Assembly (NCBI RefSeq): GCF_015864575.1
Contig: NZ_JADYWW010000001.1
Coordinates: 124,001-188,000 of the forward strand
Length of the DNA stretch: 64,000 nucleotides
Origin: Salinibacterium sp. SWN248
GTDB taxonomy: Bacteria; Actinomycetota; Actinomycetes; Actinomycetales; Microbacteriaceae
Reading direction: 5' to 3'
Made by a program: the position numbers and the translations under genes. How positions within the stretch are numbered: the first letter of the stretch is position 1; the number at the start of each line of letters is the position of its first letter. This document shows positions 8,485 through 20,100 of the stretch, piece by piece. The notes under the pieces are model-generated. The model saw only the letters and a program-made list of their open reading frames with translations. It was not told where the DNA came from and did no database searches.

Positions 8485-11400
8485 ATGTACCTTCTCTCCG
8501 ATACCGCTCTCGTCACGAGCGCCAGCGATCTGACCCAAGCCTCGAACTGCGAGTTCGGCTTTCTGCGCGTGCTCGACAAGCGGTTGGGGTTCTCGACTGA
8601 TCCGCTGCCCGACGACGACGCGATGCTCATGCGGGCGGCCGAGCTCGGCAACGCCCATGAGGCCCGGCTGCGGGATCGCTATCGCGACGAGTTCGGCGAT
8701 GCGATGGTCGAGTTCGATAAGCCTCCGGGGCGGGATGCCGCGGTGCTGCGCGACTATGCCGCACGCACGCGCGACGCTCTGCTGGCCGGCGCCCCCGTCG
8801 TTTTTCAGGGCGTGTTCTTTGACGAAACCGACCCGGAGTCGCCGTTCATCGGCTACGCCGACTTTCTCGTCAAACAGCCCGACGGCAGCTATCGGGTCGT
8901 CGACTCGAAACTCTCGCGCCACGTGCGCGTCACCGCCCTTCTTCAGCTGGCGGCGTACCACGAGCAACTCCAGAAGCTCGGCGTTCCCGCCGACGGCACC
9001 GTCGAGTTGATCCTTGGCAATGACACCTCCGAGCTCGCTGCCGTGGCCGATATCTCGCCTGTGTTTCGGCGCCGTCGCGCCCGCATGCACGCGATCATCG
9101 CCGAACATCGCGCCGAAGCGAAGCCGGTCGACTGGCACGACGAACGCTATGCGCGGGATGGCCGCTGCAAGTTCTGCAAGGAACCATCGCAGGCTGCCGA
9201 TGATCTGTTTACGGTGGCGGGATTGCGGGCCGGGCAGCGCACGAAGTTCCTGGCGGCGGGCATCCGCACCCTCACGGACCTCGCTGAAACCGAAGAGCGC
9301 CCCGACGACCTCGCGATCCCGAAGGCGAGTTTCGCGAAGCTTCATCTTCAGGCCAAACTGCAGCACACGGTCGATCCGGCTGACAACCACGCGAAACCGC
9401 CCGTCGTCGTTGTCGATCCCCTGCCGATCGCGAGCCTGCCCGCACCCAACCCCGGCGACCTCTTCTTCGACTTCGAGGGCGACCCGATGTATTCGGAGCC
9501 CGGTATCGGCGGAACGCCGCGCTGGGGCCTCGACTACCTCTTCGGCTGGGTGGATGCCGTGGGCGACTTCGACTGCCTGTGGGCGCACTCCCTCGACGAG
9601 GAACGAATCGCGCTGCGGTCGTTCCTGAAGTTCGTCACGGAGCGGCGGCAGCAGCATCCGGGCCTCCACATTTATCACTACGCCGCCTATGAGAAGACGC
9701 ACCTGCTGAGCATCGCCGCGCGGCACGGCGAGGGTGAGGATGTTGTCGACCAGCTGCTGCGCGAGGGGGTACTCGTTGACCTGTACCCGATCGTGCGGGG
9801 CGCGCTGCGCATCGGAACGCCGTCGTATTCGATCAAGAAACTCGAGCCGCTCTATATGGGCGACGAGGAGCGTGCCGGGGTGACGAACGCGGCCGATTCG
9901 ATTGGCGAATACGTGGAGTCGAGCGTCGCCGCAGCCAACGGCAACATGGAACGTGCGACCGAGATTCGGGATGCGATTGCCCGCTACAACGAGTACGACT
10001 GCGTGTCGACGCTCAAGCTGCGCGATTGGCTGCGGGCCCTGCCCGAGGTGCAGGGCGTCACCGTTGAGGTCGACGAGACCGAGTTAGATGTGAAGGCTTT
10101 CGAACCCAGCGCGCTCGACCTTCAGCTGCAGGCCCTCGGCGACGATGCTGAGGAACGCGGCGACGACACTGCTGCGAGCGCCTACCGGATGGCCGCTGCC
10201 GCCATCGATTATCACCGGCGCGAGGTCAAGAGTTTTTGGTGGGAGCACTACGACCGCCTCGAGCAGCCCTCCGAGCTGTGGGAAGACACTCGCGGAATCT
10301 TCGTGGTCGACAGCGCGATGCTGACGATCGATTGGCATAAAGAGGGACGCCAACGCACCGAGCGTCGGCACCTGTATCTGCGCGGCCAGTGGGCTCCGGG
10401 CAGTAGTGCACCGCGGCCGGGCGGCGACGTGTTTCTCGTCTACGGCAACCCGCTGCCGTACGTTCCGCCGGGCCATCGCGCCGGGCATCGCCTTGCCCGC
10501 GCGGTGCGTTTTTCTGACCCCGCCGAGGATGCCGATGGCATCTTCGTGATCGAAACCCGCCCCGACGAGATCCCGGCGTGGGATGAAATGCCCACCCACA
10601 TCACGCCCGGCCCGCCCCCGCGCGCCGACAGCATCGTCGCCGCGATCGAGGCCTGGGGCGAGACGGTCGTTGCGGCCGCTCCCGAATGGCCCGACGACGC
10701 GATGTCCGATCTTCTGCTGCACAAGGCGCCCGCCACAGTGAGCGCTCTCGAACCCATGACGAGTGCGGATGATGGTGTGCGCGCCGTCATCGCCTCCTTG
10801 GTCTCGCGGCCGAGCGGCTATCTCGCCGTGCAGGGCCCTCCCGGCACGGGCAAGACGTATCTCGCGGCCCACGTCATCCACGAACTTGTCGAGAGACACC
10901 ACTGGAAGGTGGGCATCACCGCGCAGTCGCACAAGGTGGTCGAGAACGTTCTCGATGCGGTGGTGCTCGACGCGAACCTCAACCCGGAGCTGGTGGCGAA
11001 GGCGGTGCCGGGCGAGTTCGGGCCGGGCTATTACGCCGATGGTCCCTTCAGCGAGCTGCCCTACAACGGACACGCGGGTTTCGCCCTTGAGCACGAAAAT
11101 TCCGGCTATGTCATCGGCGGCACGGCGTGGGATCTGACGAACCGCAAGCGCGTACAGGCCGACCAGCTCGACCTTCTCGTGATCGATGAGGCGGGCCAGT
11201 TTTCGCTCGCGAACACGATCGGTGTGGCGGCGAGCGCGAAACGCATCTTGCTGCTCGGCGACCCGCAACAGCTTCCGCAGGTGAGCCAGGGCATCCATCC
11301 GGCCCCGGTTGATGGTTCGGCGCTGGGTCATGTGATTGGTGAGCTGGCGGTGCTTCCGGATGACTTCGGCTACTTCCTAGAGGAGAGCCGCCGCATGGAT

Positions 11401-11979
11401 GAGGCCGTCACGCGCCCCGTCTCGCAACTCTCGTACGACGGCCTGCTGCGCTCGCACGCGTCAACCGAGGGGCGGATGCTCGCCGGCGTCGCCCCTGGCT
11501 TGCACTCGGCGCCGACCGCTCATGTCGACAACTCAACGTTCGCGAGCGAGGAGGCCGACCGCGTGGTGGAGCTGGTGCGCGAGCACCTCGGAGCCCTCTG
11601 GACTTCGCAGGCCGGCGGCACCCCGAAGCCGCTCGATGAGGACGGCATCATCGTGGTGACGCCGTACAACGCGCAGGTGGAACTCATCCGCGGTCGCCTC
11701 GATGCTGCGGGCTATTCGTGCGTCGTCGTAGGCACGGTCGACAAGTTTCAGGGCCGAGAAGCGGTCATCTCGATCGTGAGCCTCGCTGCCTCGAGCGCCG
11801 ACAATGTGCCCCGCGGCCTCGACTTCCTGCTCTCCCGCAACCGCCTCAACGTCTCCATCTCGCGCGCCCAGTGGGCCGCGTACCTCGTCTACTCGCCCGC
11901 GCTGCTGGATTCGCTGCCACAGACTGCGGAGGGCGTGGCGACGTTGAGTCGGTTTATCTCGTTGGTGGAGGGCACCTGA
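8485..11979 (+). CDS. RecB-like nuclease / RNase H-fold / SF1 helicase fusion (TM0106 family)
   Basis: 1164 residues in three parts. Residues 1 to about 250 are a PD-(D/E)XK, Cas4/RecB-like nuclease ending in a CKFC cysteine pair. Residues about 320-490 are a YprB-type RNase H-like exonuclease domain (FFDFEGDPMY, then YHYAAYEKTHL). Residues about 760-1160 are a superfamily 1 DNA2/NAM7-type helicase with Walker A GPPGTGKT at 784-791, Walker B VIDEAGQ near 900, and a C-terminal 'DKFQGREA...LNVSISRA' block. The ATG at 8485 is preferred over upstream in-frame starts, which lie inside the divergent EEP gene. A role in DNA repair or defence is inferred. It directly borders the defence island but converges on it. 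Confidence 0.87.
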   Translation: MYLLSDTALVTSASDLTQASNCEFGFLRVLDKRLGFSTDPLPDDDAMLMRAAELGNAHEARLRDRYRDEFGDAMVEFDKPPGRDAAVLRDYAARTRDALLAGAPVVFQGVFFDETDPESPFIGYADFLVKQPDGSYRVVDSKLSRHVRVTALLQLAAYHEQLQKLGVPADGTVELILGNDTSELAAVADISPVFRRRRARMHAIIAEHRAEAKPVDWHDERYARDGRCKFCKEPSQAADDLFTVAGLRAGQRTKFLAAGIRTLTDLAETEERPDDLAIPKASFAKLHLQAKLQHTVDPADNHAKPPVVVVDPLPIASLPAPNPGDLFFDFEGDPMYSEPGIGGTPRWGLDYLFGWVDAVGDFDCLWAHSLDEERIALRSFLKFVTERRQQHPGLHIYHYAAYEKTHLLSIAARHGEGEDVVDQLLREGVLVDLYPIVRGALRIGTPSYSIKKLEPLYMGDEERAGVTNAADSIGEYVESSVAAANGNMERATEIRDAIARYNEYDCVSTLKLRDWLRALPEVQGVTVEVDETELDVKAFEPSALDLQLQALGDDAEERGDDTAASAYRMAAAAIDYHRREVKSFWWEHYDRLEQPSELWEDTRGIFVVDSAMLTIDWHKEGRQRTERRHLYLRGQWAPGSSAPRPGGDVFLVYGNPLPYVPPGHRAGHRLARAVRFSDPAEDADGIFVIETRPDEIPAWDEMPTHITPGPPPRADSIVAAIEAWGETVVAAAPEWPDDAMSDLLLHKAPATVSALEPMTSADDGVRAVIASLVSRPSGYLAVQGPPGTGKTYLAAHVIHELVERHHWKVGITAQSHKVVENVLDAVVLDANLNPELVAKAVPGEFGPGYYADGPFSELPYNGHAGFALEHENSGYVIGGTAWDLTNRKRVQADQLDLLVIDEAGQFSLANTIGVAASAKRILLLGDPQQLPQVSQGIHPAPVDGSALGHVIGELAVLPDDFGYFLEESRRMDEAVTRPVSQLSYDGLLRSHASTEGRMLAGVAPGLHSAPTAHVDNSTFASEEADRVVELVREHLGALWTSQAGGTPKPLDEDGIIVVTPYNAQVELIRGRLDAAGYSCVVVGTVDKFQGREAVISIVSLAASSADNVPRGLDFLLSRNRLNVSISRAQWAAYLVYSPALLDSLPQTAEGVATLSRFISLVEGT

Positions 11980-12141
11980 AAAAAGTTACTCTCCGCCCCA
12001 CGAAGGCTCCTCCGAGCGAAAGTTCCGGACTGGCTGCGCGCACGGACTCCACCCGTGTTCCTGAAGAGGCACATCCTTTTGCGGGCTGAAGACTGGGCAA
12101 TCGCGTGGCCGCCGCCTACCGACAACTCAACGCGAGCGAGA

Positions 12142-15100
12142 TCACCGACCGTTGAGAGCATCAGCAACGGACAGTGAGAGACGTTCGAGGTCGCCTTCGG
12201 CTAGAGCGCTAAATGTTTTCCATCCCTGTTCGACCAGCCACGCATCCCGCTCTGAGTCCAGATCAGTAACTACACAGATCTTTTCATCGGGCCACGAAAG
12301 CTCCATGACCCACTCATTGTTCGGCCCGAGGTCGGTACCGACGATAGGAGCCGGCACTTCTTGGTTTCGAAGATGAACCGCAAGATCACCGATGCCATCG
12401 ATGCCCCACATGATCGCCTCGTCCCACGCGTCTAGCTTCTCGGTAGTTACCGGAGCAGCCCCCGCGCTGGGGTTCGGGATGGATGCCGCCCCAGACGAAC
12501 TCAGTAGAACCCGTTCCAAGAAGTCTTGCGCGAGTCCACGCGACAGGTCGTCGTGGAAGCGTTGGTTCGAATAGCTGCGCAGGCACATGTAGCAACTCGT
12601 CTCGCGTCCACACTCGCAGCCGGAGACGATATCGAGTGCTGACGTCAGCACTGCGACAATCGACTTGGCGATGAGCTTCGCGTAGCCGGCACCTCCGGGA
12701 ACGGTGTCGACGATGTTGATTGTCGCTTTCTTCGACGACAGTTGCGTGATCGTCGCGTCGATGTTGTTAGGCGAGATCTGCAGTGAGTGCGCCGCTCCGT
12801 TCAACACCGCATACATGACCGATCGCGCAATGTCTTGCACGTCCTTCTTTTGGTCTCCCCAAGAAAAGGGGAACTCGAAACGGGCAACGTCGGTTTGGAA
12901 CTTGTGAGCCAGAGCCTGCACGGAGTATCCGCCCGTGCAGGGACGATTACTCATAGGGTTGGTGTGACCTGTCGGCCACGGAGTCATGAAGTCCATTCCA
13001 AAACCGCAGAAATTGCAGATGCGAAAACCGCTGTCGGTGGACCCGTTGTTGAGTCTCACCATAAATGCCCGCTCGAGGGTGGTCGAGGCGACTTCGCCTC
13101 CGGGAAATTTACCTGTTGAGGTGTCCGCTATGACGCCGTCGGACGCAAGTCGCGTTTGCCCGCGCCAGCTGACCCGCGGCGGGCTGTCGCCTGGCCGCTG
13201 CCGGCCTCCTTCGCCGATAAAGCCGAAGCGAGGTTCTACGTACTTATGGGGCATGCCTGCATCAGCATCGCCGCACTCCGCACAGGGCGCTTCGTCTCGT
13301 TCTAAGGACTCTGAATAGCGGTCACAGTTTTTGCAGATGCGGAAAAACTTGGTCTCGTTCTCTTTTCCTGCTTTTCTGGCGACCCCGACTGATTGCCAAA
13401 GGTAACCACCCGCTACGAGCTTCGCGCCAGGCGCATATTCGAAGATCGCTTGCGACAGGTCACGTGAGAGGTCTAGTTGCGTCGCAACGTCAGTTCCACT
13501 CGCACTCGTTCTCATGTCTACTGTGTCGACCGGAAAACCATACTTGGGCAGCAGGTTTCGATTCGCAAGGAATCCCAAGAGGTCTTTTTTCTGAAGCGTC
13601 TTTTTCGTTCGATCAAGCTTGTCTCCATAGCCGCCCTGCTTGGCGGCATAAGCCGCTTCGACGGCAGCGTCATAGATGGCCATTTCTTCTGAATGGTCAG
13701 TGCTGACCAAGTCGAGAAGGTCGAAAAGTTCTTGGGTCCAGTTTTCCCATTTCAGCTCCGGAGCCTTAGCGATCGACTTATCCAATACTTGGCCAACGGC
13801 TTCAACGACCGCGGTCGGTTTTGCGCTGAGCCACGGCTTAACCCGTGATGCCGCTGTATTTCCCAAGTCATCCGGGCCAAAGAAGTTTTCGACTTGGGGG
13901 TAGGTCTTTCCTCGTGACTGGAATTGCTCACGGAAAAAGGCCGCGAACGCGATAGAGAAAAGATGGCGTTGGGCGATACGCGGGTTATCGATGGGCACAA
14001 CTGGAGGGCGAACCGTGCCCGCAATAATCATGGCCGGGTTGGCGTAGCTCGTCAGGTCGTGAGAGCGACGCTGCGCATAGGTGACCACAAGTGCGGCATT
14101 GTCTAACCGGCGTCCTGCGCGACCTGCGCGCTGGATGTAGTTCGACACCGTCGGCGGAACATTTTTCAACAGAACCGACTGCAGATCTCCTACGTCAACG
14201 CCGAGTTCGAAGGTTGTGGAACAGGACAGAACGTTCGTTCTTCCGGCGATGAAGTCCTGCTGGATGATCGCTGCTTTGTCGCTTGACCACTGGGCTGTGT
14301 GTTCCATCGCTGTGAGTGGGATCGGCTTGAGCCCTCGGTAGAGTGCGCGGTAGTGGCTGTCGTCGTGCTTCTCGGGCGGGAGTTCCCACTCCACGAGTTT
14401 TCCTTCGCATCGGTACGCCAAACACACTCCGCTCACCGAGCGATGCGCCAGCCGCGTGCAGACGCTGCATTTAAAGAGTGTCGATTCCTGCGTCAGCGTT
14501 TCACCTTGCACCGCATTGACATCGAGCTGATAAATCACGCCGAGCGCACCAGTAGGGCCGACGGTGAGCCAGTGCGATAGCGGGCCGTCGCGTCGCTCAA
14601 GCATGCGCCAGATCCCTCGCAGAATCTCATCGACTCGGCTTATGTCGAGACCGCGCGCTTCGACGACCTTTCGCAGGTAGTCAGACCGCCTGTTTCGACT
14701 GGATGTTGGCTCCCAGCTAAGAACCTTTCTTTTGCTATCCGACCCGGTACCACGCACGTAGATCGGACCTAGGCGTGGTTCGAAAGCTTCGTCCTTCAAG
14801 TTCACTTGCGGCAGTGCGCTCAAAGCCCCTTGTGTGCGCAAGGTGCGAACAAGCTCTTGGAGTAAGTCGAGAGCTTCGTCATCCGAGAACCCTAAGTTCC
14901 TCAGCGGGGCAAGGACTGCCATGTCTGTTGGCGGGCGCATCGCCCAAGCGACTAAACCAACGCCTTCCAAGGAAATGCGCTCATCGAGTCCGTTAAGTTC
15001 GGTCTGAAGCCAGGTTTCTGTTGCCGTCTGCTTAGCCAGCGGAGTATCGGTCGTTTCAAAGAAGGCGGCATCGTCTGCCAGCTTTCGAGTAACTGACGCG

Positions 15101-17151
15101 ATGTCAGACGATGCCGCTGGGATCCCCTCGAAGAACGCCCGACCGATGGCCGCGTGAAGCACTCGACGTTGAGCGAAACGGCCGTAGGTTCGTTCTAGAT
15201 ACGGCGCAAAATACGCTGCTTGCTGCCGGCTGTCGCTAAAGACCAGAAGTTTGCGGCCACCGCCGGGGCGGTCACCCTGTTCCTCGACCGACGCGGCAGG
15301 CATCGCTTGATAAAGACTCGTGGTCAGAACGCTGACCGAGGCATCGTTACCGCTCTCGAAGCGGCGGATGGTTCGCTCGCCCTGAGCACCGCACTGCAAG
15401 CACTTTTTGACTACCGAGCCGGGGTTGTTCACTCTCAACACACGCGTCATCGCGGTGTTGCTGCACTCCGGGTTTGTGCATGCTGAAGCACCGGCTGGAT
15501 CAATGAGTCCGCATTGTCCGCACAGCGTGACACGCTCGGACTGCAGGTCTGCGACCGCATCATTGTCGAGCACAACGTCGTCTTCGTCCTCTAGGTCGCT
15601 TTGCTCTGACGAATCAGTTGAGAGGTCGATCGACAGCCATGTGACTTTCTCCGAAACTGAGTTCTTCGGCACGAAATAGCGGCGCCCTCCCTCACCGGCT
15701 TGAATAGTTCCCGCGAAGTAGGTGCCACCACACTTTTGACATGCCGCAATCTCGAACACCGACCACGCGCACTCGCTGCACCGTTCCTGTCTCGCGAGGC
15801 CTACGTGGGGGCCCGACGGAGAGAGACATGTGAAGGCGCCTTCTGTGGCTCGAGCAAAGAGGTGGTATTTCGCGGAGAGGAGCGGAACTCCGTTACCGTC
15901 GGTGGTGCGGGCCGCCATCGATACGAGGTCTCTCAAATCGGCAGCAGTAATGTCCGAATCGGGCCCAATACGATTGAGCACTTCTTTGAGCGTCCTCGGC
16001 TTTTCGGATGCCAGTTGCACTGTCTCCGCAAGTGTGGCTTCTCCTGCGAGCGCATCGTGCAGTGAGGTTGCGCTTGAACCTCTCCGTTTGGCCGCATCGA
16101 TGAGGTCGGTGTCGCTGAAACGGTTGGAGAGATCGGCTGTCGTGAGCCTGCCCCACACCTCGTTCGTTCCCCAGGGCAGCCGGGTCGCGGTGACGACGTC
16201 GGTGTTGCCCGCGAATGGTGCTCCGAACAGCGATTTCGCGAAGTCTGCGGCACGATCAAGGTCGTTGCCCACGGTGGCACTCGTCGCGATGTACTGCAAC
16301 GAATCCACTGCTTTAACGCGTTCACGCAGGCGACGGATGAGGAACGCCACTTCGGCGCCCGTTGCTCCGTCGTAGACGTGTGCTTCGTCGACCACGAGAA
16401 ACTTCCACGTGTTGGATTCGCTTTCGAACAGGTCCATATCCTTTGGCCGGAGCAAAAGGTATTCCAACATCGCGTAGTTGGTCAGCAGAATGTGGGGCGG
16501 GTTAGCGCGCATCTCTTCACGGCTGAGTAGTTCATTGGGGAGTCGGCGCTCGCCTGGATGCTGCGCCCTAAACTTCTTCTCTGCTTGGCTGGCTTCTTCC
16601 AGCGTTTCCCCCGTGTAACGCCCAAACGTGATTTCGGGCGTATCGGCCAACATCTGACGTAGGCGCTTGAGTTGATCATTCGCCAACGCGTTCATCGGGT
16701 AAAGCAACAGCGCGCGAACGCCCGAAGTGAGGCCATCATTACTGGCTTCTTTCTGGAGGTGGTTCAGGATAGGGATCAAGAAGCTCTCGGTTTTACCTGA
16801 GCCGGTTCCCGTGGCGACGATCGCGTTGCGACCCGCGGTGATTTGCCGAATCGCCGTTTCCTGGTGCATGTAGACCGGCCTGTCCAGGGGAAACGACTCA
16901 GAGGCGAATCGTGCAAACCGGTCGTCTAGCGTGCCTTCCGCGATGAGTTCGCGGATGGTTGCACCAGTCGCATACGGCGGAGTGACCTCAAGGTACGGCC
17001 CCTTGGTGAGCCCTTCGGTTGCCGCGGCCGCAATGGCTTTCCGCAGACCCTCAGCGAGTCGGGGGTCTTGAGGCGAGATGAGCGACGATAGGTACCTCCG
17101 ATAGTCCTCGGCGATGTTCGCGCTGACGGCAATCGGATCTATCGAGTCCAT
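12142..17151 (-). CDS. DEAD/DEAH-box helicase with C-terminal DUF1998 (DrmA/DrmB-like), left arm
   Basis: 1669 residues. The N-terminus has 'GLTKGPYLEVTPPY' and 'YMHQETAIRQI' before Walker A ATGTGSGKT (114-121) and DEAH at 255-258 followed by 'YDGATGAEVAFLIRRL'. The middle carries several zinc-binding cysteine pairs (CSEC, CQKC, CGQC, CTNPEC, CLQC). Helicase motif VI is 'QRAGRAGRR'. A DUF1998-type segment follows: 'DTVPGGAGYAKLI', then CECGRETSCYMC. The last 100 residues resemble the tail of the helicase at 28329-34793. The ATG at 17151 has GGAGA just upstream and overlaps the preceding gene by 13 bp, so the two are co-translated. In DISARM the helicase (DrmA) and DUF1998 (DrmB) proteins load on phage DNA; here both parts are in one chain. 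Antiviral function is inferred. Confidence 0.86.
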   Translation of the reverse strand: MDSIDPIAVSANIAEDYRRYLSSLISPQDPRLAEGLRKAIAAAATEGLTKGPYLEVTPPYATGATIRELIAEGTLDDRFARFASESFPLDRPVYMHQETAIRQITAGRNAIVATGTGSGKTESFLIPILNHLQKEASNDGLTSGVRALLLYPMNALANDQLKRLRQMLADTPEITFGRYTGETLEEASQAEKKFRAQHPGERRLPNELLSREEMRANPPHILLTNYAMLEYLLLRPKDMDLFESESNTWKFLVVDEAHVYDGATGAEVAFLIRRLRERVKAVDSLQYIATSATVGNDLDRAADFAKSLFGAPFAGNTDVVTATRLPWGTNEVWGRLTTADLSNRFSDTDLIDAAKRRGSSATSLHDALAGEATLAETVQLASEKPRTLKEVLNRIGPDSDITAADLRDLVSMAARTTDGNGVPLLSAKYHLFARATEGAFTCLSPSGPHVGLARQERCSECAWSVFEIAACQKCGGTYFAGTIQAGEGGRRYFVPKNSVSEKVTWLSIDLSTDSSEQSDLEDEDDVVLDNDAVADLQSERVTLCGQCGLIDPAGASACTNPECSNTAMTRVLRVNNPGSVVKKCLQCGAQGERTIRRFESGNDASVSVLTTSLYQAMPAASVEEQGDRPGGGRKLLVFSDSRQQAAYFAPYLERTYGRFAQRRVLHAAIGRAFFEGIPAASSDIASVTRKLADDAAFFETTDTPLAKQTATETWLQTELNGLDERISLEGVGLVAWAMRPPTDMAVLAPLRNLGFSDDEALDLLQELVRTLRTQGALSALPQVNLKDEAFEPRLGPIYVRGTGSDSKRKVLSWEPTSSRNRRSDYLRKVVEARGLDISRVDEILRGIWRMLERRDGPLSHWLTVGPTGALGVIYQLDVNAVQGETLTQESTLFKCSVCTRLAHRSVSGVCLAYRCEGKLVEWELPPEKHDDSHYRALYRGLKPIPLTAMEHTAQWSSDKAAIIQQDFIAGRTNVLSCSTTFELGVDVGDLQSVLLKNVPPTVSNYIQRAGRAGRRLDNAALVVTYAQRRSHDLTSYANPAMIIAGTVRPPVVPIDNPRIAQRHLFSIAFAAFFREQFQSRGKTYPQVENFFGPDDLGNTAASRVKPWLSAKPTAVVEAVGQVLDKSIAKAPELKWENWTQELFDLLDLVSTDHSEEMAIYDAAVEAAYAAKQGGYGDKLDRTKKTLQKKDLLGFLANRNLLPKYGFPVDTVDMRTSASGTDVATQLDLSRDLSQAIFEYAPGAKLVAGGYLWQSVGVARKAGKENETKFFRICKNCDRYSESLERDEAPCAECGDADAGMPHKYVEPRFGFIGEGGRQRPGDSPPRVSWRGQTRLASDGVIADTSTGKFPGGEVASTTLERAFMVRLNNGSTDSGFRICNFCGFGMDFMTPWPTGHTNPMSNRPCTGGYSVQALAHKFQTDVARFEFPFSWGDQKKDVQDIARSVMYAVLNGAAHSLQISPNNIDATITQLSSKKATINIVDTVPGGAGYAKLIAKSIVAVLTSALDIVSGCECGRETSCYMCLRSYSNQRFHDDLSRGLAQDFLERVLLSSSGAASIPNPSAGAAPVTTEKLDAWDEAIMWGIDGIGDLAVHLRNQEVPAPIVGTDLGPNNEWVMELSWPDEKICVVTDLDSERDAWLVEQGWKTFSALAEGDLERLSLSVADALNGR

Positions 17152-20100
17152 TCGTTTCTCCAGTTCATGATCCAGAGTTCGGCGATAACCAAATCCTGTT
17201 CGACAAAGGCGGGGGCTGCCTCCGCAAGTTGTGCGTAGTAATCGCGCAGTACTGCGTAGAGCCCGCGGGTGTTTCCGAGGTCTCGTGCTGCAAGTCGCGC
17301 GACGATCGCGAGAGCCATCGAGAGGGCCGGGAGATTTCTCCATCCGTCGGCGCCGATGCGGGCCTCGATAGCATCTGTCCCTCCAGGCCCGAGCACGTCA
17401 AAGATCGCGCTCTTTGTCCGTTGAAGGATCGCGCGCGAGCCGCTAGTAAGGTCGCGCAGTGTTCTCGAACTGCGTGCGTCAAAGAGCTGACGGGCTGCAA
17501 TCATTCTTGTGTCTTGCTGCAAAAGCCGGCCAGGAATCGGGCTCGCAGCAGCCCAGATTTGCTCTAGGCGCTCAACAGGAAACTGGCTAAGCATTGGAGT
17601 GTTGTCGTCAAAACGCCCGATTTTTGCGTGTGGGTCTGTTCCGGTGTCCAAGAGGGTTAAGGCGTCACGGCCCGCAAAATTCTCCAGGTTGCTGATGAAC
17701 TCAGGATCGGAATCTTCTTGTGTGCCTTCGTAGTCACCGACGAGCCCAAGGAACGAATTGAGCGGCCAGCTTCCGGGCACCGGCGGCGGAATCTCACTTC
17801 CGGTAGCGGCGAGATCGCTATCGACAACGAGTCGCATCAGCACCGACGGCTCTAAGGACGTCTGCATTGCTGTGTCGAGGAAAAGGGCCGGGTGCGAAGC
17901 GAACAAACCCGAAATCTGGGACCGAATCCATGAGTACGTGCGCGTGGTGTCGAACTTCCCGAGAAGCGACAGAATCTGTGCGGCCAGGGGCAACGCACTC
18001 GCGCCCGAGGGCATCTCGCCGCTTCCCTCAAGCCACCGTGAGAACTCACCTTCGACGCTTTCATCAGATTCTTCGAGCGGCAGCATTGTGAGGTCGAAAA
18101 CGTTCGGGTCAGTGCGATCTGGCATCTCTGGCCACGGCGATGGCGACCAGGGGTCGTCGACTCTCAGCAGAACTTTCGCTCGCCCCATTTGGCTTACAGC
18201 ACGGTCGATTGCTGCTGAAGCGGCGCCATCGGCAAATGAGATCACGGTCGGGAGTTTCCACGGCGAATACTTCGGGTAAATGGCCGCGGCGAGCCCCTGC
18301 GGAGCGCTTGGTGAGATCACCAGAGCACTCGTCTCCGCATCAAACCTGACCTCGTCAGCAAGCTTGCGGGGGCGAAGGTTGCCTACCGGTACTGATTTCT
18401 CGCCAATTCTTAGCTGCAGGCGTCCCGATCGTGCCGATCTGGCGGTGTCTGCGAGTTGGCCAAGGTTGAAGTTCACGTACGAACGCTGACCGGTAACGAC
18501 CGCATCGATGGTTTGCTCTACGCCTTTCGCCGAGACCAAACCCAGAGTGGCCCACAGGCCCGCAGGAACGGTTACGCGGAGATGCGTGTCTTCGAGACTT
18601 TCGCTGTCGAGCGACTGCGGAAGCAGCGTGACCACAGGAAAAGTGGAACCGCGCGTGACCGCAATGTTCATGTGGGGAACGCGAACAACTATTGCCAGCT
18701 CACTGGCTTCGGATGAGAGAGTCACGGTCGCCGACGGCGTGCTTCGGTCTAGTTCCAGACTCTGGTTATCTTTGTCCGCGCACGACAGCGAGACGGTCGC
18801 CGGCTCCATCCCGTTACCCTCGGCCGCTAGGTACCGGAAGGTCGGCTGATGGCGTGCTGCCCAGCCCTCTGCGACCACTACGCGACGAGTGAGGCCGCGC
18901 CCGAGAGCACCCCGCACAGTGATGACGTATTTACCCAGCAGCGACGCGGGGCGCTCCGGCCACAATTCGACTTCCAGCGGGTCGCTGGCCGACCTCACTT
19001 CGGAGCTCCACAGCGTTCGGCCAGAGGATTCTTCGGTCAGCGAAATGGTCCACGGTAGGGAACCAGCGCTGCTGTCACCCGATGCCGGAAGCGTCACGCT
19101 GGGCACGTCGCTGTAGACGATGGAGTCGTCGCTCGTCGTCGCACCGAGAACGGGTTCGGGGTAAGCGATTTGAGGTCGAGTTGATGTGGAGACGAACCGG
19201 GCACGGTCTTCGCCGCGGCTGAGTTTTTTCACGCCATTGAGGTCGACGGTGGCGAAGATCCACGACTCCCAACCGAAGGGTGACTGGTGTTCTGAGATCA
19301 CCGGGCAGGGGCCATCGAATTCAATGAGTTCGTTGAAGGGTTTGTCGCCAGATTGTGGCGTTCCGATCACGACGAGATCGCGCGGCAGCGAGTTGCGTGC
19401 CGGTATGAGGACACCCGTTGCTGCGTCAAAGATAAGGAGCGGATCATCCGGGTCGACTACCGTCATGTCCCACTCTTGTTCACCGGGGCGAGCCCGGACA
19501 GAGACTGCTTTTGTCGGCTGGCGAAGTGAATGGATGATTGTCTTTGCGGGCAATCCCGGCCATGGGGGCTCCGCGGTGTACGACGCTGATCGCCCTTCCG
19601 AGGCCAGAGTCCAGTGCACCGTTTCTTCGAGGGGCACTTCCAGTGAAGGCAGCGTTATCGCGACCCCATGCCGGGCGTCGTCCCAAGTGAGAGTGGGTAC
19701 GTAGACCACTTCTCGGCTGCGGGTGCCGCGACCGGGGCGTGAGACCAAAGCGCCGGTCTCAACAAGTCTGCCAATCTCATCCACGATGTGGCGGGCAAGC
19801 CCCGAGTCAGGGGATATTCCTCCGGTTGTGGCGGCGTCGAATGCAACGAGGCAGCGATCAACGAAGTCTTCGGCGATCTCGCCGCCCTCGCGGAGAAAGC
19901 GCCAGGTGGGCGCATCCAATCCGAGCAACGAAGCAGACTCTCGGTTCTGAGATCGGGCCCATGCGGCGAACAGCGCACCGCTGGTTCCGGCTCCGCGTCG
20001 ATCTTGCTTGACCAACAGACGAAGGAAGCCTTCAACGCTGCCGACGGGCACTCCGGCGTGCATGAGAATCTCACCGACGTTGGCCATCGGCGTCGTAAAC

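Noticed and set aside
11980-12141. Attachment site or pseudogene at the island's left border
   Set aside because: No integrase, tRNA gene or matching direct repeat could be found at either end by eye.
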